In this document: positions 6,228 to 9,243 of the stretch, one piece after another
How positions within the stretch are numbered: position 1 is the first letter of the stretch
How the letters are laid out: each line of letters starts with the position of its first letter
Notes under the pieces: model-generated
The model's input: only the letters and a program-made list of their open reading frames with translations
Told to the model about the DNA's origin: nothing
Databases searched by the model: none
Made by a program: the position numbers and the translations under genes
NCBI GenBank assembly: GCA_964534945.1
Contig: CAZHSB010000057.1
Coordinates: 1 to 9,243, forward strand
Source: CAZHFA01 sp964534945
Lineage (GTDB): Bacteria > Bdellovibrionota_C > UBA2361 > CAKMMH01
Length of the DNA: 9,243 nt
Reading direction: 5' to 3'

Positions 6228-7187
6228 ATGAATAATTTTTGGACAAAATTAAAAAATCCGTTTTTCGTATTAGCTCCAATGGAGGGGGTAACTGACATAG
6301 TTTTTAGAAATTTAGTGAAAGAATTGTCTTTTCCAGATGTTCTATTTACAGAATTTGTTAATACCGATGGTCTTTGCTCAAGAGGAAAAGATGGAGTTAT
6401 CCACAGACTTAGATTTAAAAAAAATGAACATCCAATAGTGGCACAAGTTTGGGGAAATAATCCTCAAAATTATTATAATGTCGCGAAAGAAATAAAAGAT
6501 TTGGGATTTGATGGAATAGATATAAATGTTGGGTGTTCTGTGCCCAAAGTTTTAAAAAATGATAATTGTGGTGCATTGATAAAATCTCCCAATCTCGTAA
6601 AAGAAATATTTTTGGCTACGAAAGAGGGAGTCGAAAATAAAATTCCTGTAAGCATAAAAACACGACTCGGCTTTAGAAAATATGAGACGTCAACGTGGGG
6701 AAGTTTTTTACTTTCGTTAAAGCCAGAGGCAATCACTGTTCATGGGCGTGTCGTAAAATCTTCATATTCAACTTTGGCAGATTGGAATGAGATAAAAAAG
6801 TTTGTTGATTTAAAAAATGAGCTTTCAAAAGACACAATAATTATTGGCAACGGTGATGTTTCTTCTTATGCTGACGGAGTAAAAAAATATAAAGAATCAA
6901 ATGTCGATGGAATAATGATAGGGCGTGCGGCAATTTCGAATCCTTATATTTTTAATGATGTACCCCAAGATTATTTTTTAAAATTACCATTAGATGAAAA
7001 GATTAAAATTTTAAAGAAGCATGGCAAAATGTTTCAAGACTTTTGGCAAGATGAAAAAGATTTTAGAGTTATGAAAAGATTTTACAAAACATATTTTTCA
7101 GGCTTTGCAGGCGCGAGCGATTTAAGAGTTCAGTCTATGTCTATTAATACATACGACATGTTGATAGATTTTTTTGAAAAGTTTTAG
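6228..7187 (+). CDS. tRNA-dihydrouridine synthase
   Basis: This is an FMN-dependent reductase that converts uridine to dihydrouridine in tRNA, using NADPH. The 319-residue protein shows the Dus barrel in order: LAPMEGVTD (15-23, FMN phosphate and ring contact), TEFVNTDGL (41-49), QVWGNNP (73-79) and GIDINVGC (96-103) with the catalytic Cys103. KTRLG (144-148), VHGR (171-174), GNGDV (207-211) and GIMIGRA (228-234) follow, then a helical C-terminal domain that contacts tRNA. After the catalytic Cys the usual Pro is replaced by Ser (GCSVPKV). NCGALIKSP stands where many members have a Gly-rich turn, resembling a subfamily with Ala/Asn-Cys here. The ATG at 6228 is chosen over an in-frame TTG at 6222, although neither has a clear Shine-Dalgarno sequence. 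Which uridine position it modifies cannot be judged. Confidence 0.93.
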   Translation: MNNFWTKLKNPFFVLAPMEGVTDIVFRNLVKELSFPDVLFTEFVNTDGLCSRGKDGVIHRLRFKKNEHPIVAQVWGNNPQNYYNVAKEIKDLGFDGIDINVGCSVPKVLKNDNCGALIKSPNLVKEIFLATKEGVENKIPVSIKTRLGFRKYETSTWGSFLLSLKPEAITVHGRVVKSSYSTLADWNEIKKFVDLKNELSKDTIIIGNGDVSSYADGVKKYKESNVDGIMIGRAAISNPYIFNDVPQDYFLKLPLDEKIKILKKHGKMFQDFWQDEKDFRVMKRFYKTYFSGFAGASDLRVQSMSINTYDMLIDFFEKF

Positions 7188-7205
7188 AAAAAAATATGGA
7201 TAAAC

Positions 7206-7235
7206 TTAAATAACTATTTAAAAATATTATATAAT
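7206..7235 (+). promoter_or_regulatory. Weak candidate promoter of the RCC1 surface protein gene
   Basis: A perfect TATAAT lies at 7230-7235, with TTAAAT at 7206-7211 as an 18-base-spaced but poor -35 element. The 127-base gap after the dihydrouridine synthase gene contains no other clear signal and is too AT-rich for a confident call. Confidence 0.2.
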
Positions 7236-7314
7236 TTAAAAAAAAGATAGAAACCATATCCTTTTATCACCATCATAAGAAGTGAGGCGATTTTAATTTT
7301 TTCTTAATAATTAA

Positions 7315-9243
7315 ATGGTTATGGTTTTTAGTAAAAAAAGCTTTATAAAAAACATGGAAATATTTTGTTTGCAATTAATTTTTCTAATTGTAAATATTTT
7401 TGTTTTTCCTAAAAGTTCTTTTTCTCAGACAGCCCCTTATGATGGAATTTTTAAGTCAATTAGTGCAAAGGCTGGCTGGCACACATGCGCCATTACAACT
7501 TCCAAGACTCTTTATTGTTGGGGATATAGTGGTTATGGCCAACTTGGTGATAACCAAGCCGTAACTTCTGCCGTACCTGTTCAAGTAGTGACAGACTCGG
7601 GAGGAACACCACTTACAAATGTAGCTCAAGTATCAACAGGGGAAACTCATACGTGCGCTGTAACGGAAGATGGTATTCCGTATTGTTGGGGGGATAATGT
7701 GTATGGAAATGTTGGTGTCGGGACTTCTGGGGTTGGTTCGTGGTATTTCATTCCTCAAAAAGTTTCTAGCTTAACGGGGGTAAAAGAAATATCTGCAGGA
7801 TGTCATATGACATGTGCATTAACAACAGGCGGATTAGTTTATTGCTGGGGTAGTAATACAATTGGAATTAATTCTACAACCCCTAGCAAAATATCGGGAT
7901 TAACAAATGTAAGTCACATATCTGCTGGACGTGGTCATGTATGTGCAGTAACTAGCAATAATAAACTTTATTGTTTAGGATATAATAAATATGGACAACT
8001 AGGAAATAATTCTACGACTAATACGTCTACATTTGTTCAAGTAACAGGAGGAGAGGCAGGCACCACGTATTTAACAAATATTACAGAAGTGTCGGCAGGA
8101 TATCATCATACATGCGCAGTCGATTCATCGGGGACAGTTTACTGTTGGGGTTATAATGAGTATGGAGGATTAGGAAACGGTTCTCAGACAGATTCTTTAA
8201 CTCCTGTAAGAGTTTTAGGGCTAGATGGTTCAACTGCATTATCGGGGATTAGTGAAGTTTCTGCGGGATTTACTAGTCATACTTGTGCATCGTCTATAGA
8301 TGGAAGCGCTTATTGCTGGGGAGGCGGAGGAAATGGAAAATTAGGAAATGGTGCTACAGACACACATTCTTATGCGGTTCAAGTGAAAAATGTTAGTAAC
8401 ACAGGATATTTGAATGGCGTTGGGCAAATATCAGCAGGCCAATATCATTCATGTGTTACAACAGTAAAAGGGGCTGTATATTGTTGGGGATATAATAATT
8501 ATGGGCAAATTGGTACGGGGGCTTCTGGAGGATATAAAACACTTCCAGTAAAAATATATAATGGGGGATCTTCGTCAGTAGCAGTATCAAGTAGTATATG
8601 TGCTTTGCATTGGATGTATGGAAGCGTTGGTGCCACTTGCGGAAGTGGTTTAAGTGATGCTTGTGGGGGGCAGACGGGAACATATCAATGTTATGGTTCA
8701 ACAGAAGAATATGCGGTTGCATGTAGTGAAGTATTTGAAGATTGTTGCAATAATGCTTCTTATGGAAATATAGGGACAATATGTTCAGATGGAATAGGGT
8801 TATGCTATGATGAAGGAGAGATGGCTTGTACTGGTGGAGGAGTTAATGGAACAGTAGCGTGTAATGCTGTAGCTGGCTCTGCAGGAGAAGAAATTTGTAA
8901 TGAACTTGATGATGATTGCGATGGAGAAATTGATGAGGGATTGTCCTGTCCAACTCTTACGAGTACAAGTACAGAAACATATACGCCATCAAATACGTTT
9001 ACTGAGACATACACTCCATCAAACACATTTACGAAAACTTATACTCCAAGCAATACGATGACAGCGACATACACCCAATCGAATACATTTACAAAAACTT
9101 ATACCCCAAGTAATACGTTTACAGCAACGTACACGCCATCGAATACATTTACAAAAACTTATACGCCAAGCAACACATTTACAGCAACCTATACCCCAAG
9201 CCATACGTTTACAGCGACGTACACTTCATCAAATACATTTACG
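7315..9243 (+). CDS. Secreted RCC1-propeller protein with MopE-like motif and Thr-rich repeats (3' end outside window)
   Basis: The frame is open for 643 codons and runs off the window. A signal peptide is clear: Lys at 7, 8 and 12, a hydrophobic core at 16-31, and probable cleavage after Ser37 (SFS/QT). Residues 48-414 hold seven RCC1 repeats, starting near 48, 105, 157, 201, 258, 314 and 371, enough for a seven-bladed propeller. Each carries a C-x9-C pair of the form H-x-C-A...Y-C-W-G; repeat four has YCLG. Residues 429-545 are Cys-rich and end in EICNELDDDCDGEIDEG (526-542), the putative metal-binding motif known from MopE-like surface proteins. From 547 a Thr/Ser/Pro tail repeats every ten residues. 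The start at 7315 is chosen because it gives the best n-region; 7321 and 7354 are alternatives, and none has a good ribosome binding site. It is probably exported and surface-attached or released; its ligand and function are unknown. Confidence 0.88.
   Translation, partial: MVMVFSKKSFIKNMEIFCLQLIFLIVNIFVFPKSSFSQTAPYDGIFKSISAKAGWHTCAITTSKTLYCWGYSGYGQLGDNQAVTSAVPVQVVTDSGGTPLTNVAQVSTGETHTCAVTEDGIPYCWGDNVYGNVGVGTSGVGSWYFIPQKVSSLTGVKEISAGCHMTCALTTGGLVYCWGSNTIGINSTTPSKISGLTNVSHISAGRGHVCAVTSNNKLYCLGYNKYGQLGNNSTTNTSTFVQVTGGEAGTTYLTNITEVSAGYHHTCAVDSSGTVYCWGYNEYGGLGNGSQTDSLTPVRVLGLDGSTALSGISEVSAGFTSHTCASSIDGSAYCWGGGGNGKLGNGATDTHSYAVQVKNVSNTGYLNGVGQISAGQYHSCVTTVKGAVYCWGYNNYGQIGTGASGGYKTLPVKIYNGGSSSVAVSSSICALHWMYGSVGATCGSGLSDACGGQTGTYQCYGSTEEYAVACSEVFEDCCNNASYGNIGTICSDGIGLCYDEGEMACTGGGVNGTVACNAVAGSAGEEICNELDDDCDGEIDEGLSCPTLTSTSTETYTPSNTFTETYTPSNTFTKTYTPSNTMTATYTQSNTFTKTYTPSNTFTATYTPSNTFTKTYTPSNTFTATYTPSHTFTATYTSSNTFT
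8953..9243 (+). repeat. 30-base coding tandem repeat (TPSNTFTxTY), dimeric 60-base period
   Basis: After one degenerate unit at 8953-8982, eight full 30-base units run from 8983 to 9222 and a ninth is cut by the window edge. Each encodes TPSNTFT-x-TY with few changes (Met for Phe in unit three, Gln for Pro in unit four, His for Asn in unit eight). From unit two onward position eight alternates Lys and Ala, and the Ser codon alternates TCN and AGY, so the array is built of 60-base dimers. There are no spacers, so it is not a CRISPR array. Confidence 0.92.

Noticed and set aside
7194..7259. Short complement ATATGG (7194-7199) with CCATAT (7254-7259) after the dihydrouridine synthase gene, as a terminator
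   Set aside because: Only six pairs over a 54-base loop and no T-run after it; too weak to call.
8456..9204. Open frames on the minus strand under the RCC1 gene and its tail
   Set aside because: They mirror the repeats of the plus-strand gene, have low-complexity products rich in Cys, His or Ser, and lack start signals.
8983..9243. Evenly spaced 30-base repeats that could be taken for a CRISPR array
   Set aside because: The units follow each other without spacers, vary at third codon positions and continue one reading frame from the upstream gene.

Overview
The window is AT-rich chromosomal DNA (roughly one third G+C where sampled) from a Gram-negative, LPS-making bacterium. It carries the lipid-A/KDO gene kdsA, a bactofilin, a penicillin-binding protein and a signal-peptide-bearing surface protein. 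That last protein joins RCC1 repeats, a Cys-rich stretch, a MopE-like D-D-D-C-D-G motif and a Thr-rich tail. This combination is familiar from the former Deltaproteobacteria (Myxococcota and Bdellovibrionota types). The low G+C suggests an AT-rich member or a related uncultured lineage, but the assignment is an inference and not firm.

Layout: (1) 1-336, the 3' end of lon (+). (2) 337-783, a gene-free stretch holding a nested palindromic element (383-506, about 52% G+C) and then an AT-rich leader. (3) 784-2241, pyk (+). (4) 2257-2349, a long imperfect hairpin between convergent genes. (5) 2423-4656, a minus-strand pair kdsA then PBP, 17 bases apart, with a plausible sigma70 promoter in front of kdsA. 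(6) 4793-5299, a bactofilin (+) divergent from kdsA. (7) 5311-5365, a perfect 14-bp inverted repeat acting as a likely two-way terminator. (8) 5373-5717, rplS (-), standing apart from its usual partners. (9) 5858-6190, a small conserved-looking protein of unknown function, and 6228-7187, a tRNA-dihydrouridine synthase, both (+). (10) 7315-9243, a large secreted RCC1-propeller protein (+) that runs off the window inside a 30-base tandem repeat.

Housekeeping (protein quality control, glycolysis, ribosome, tRNA modification) is mixed with an envelope cluster: kdsA for the LPS inner core, the PBP for peptidoglycan cross-linking, and bactofilin as a scaffold that in other bacteria positions wall enzymes. 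The accessory interest lies in three places: the palindromic element after lon, the hairpin after pyk, and the modular surface protein. In that protein each of seven propeller blades keeps one Cys-x9-Cys pair, and the tail repeats grow as 60-base dimers. I found no defence system, CRISPR array, insertion sequence, tRNA or rRNA.
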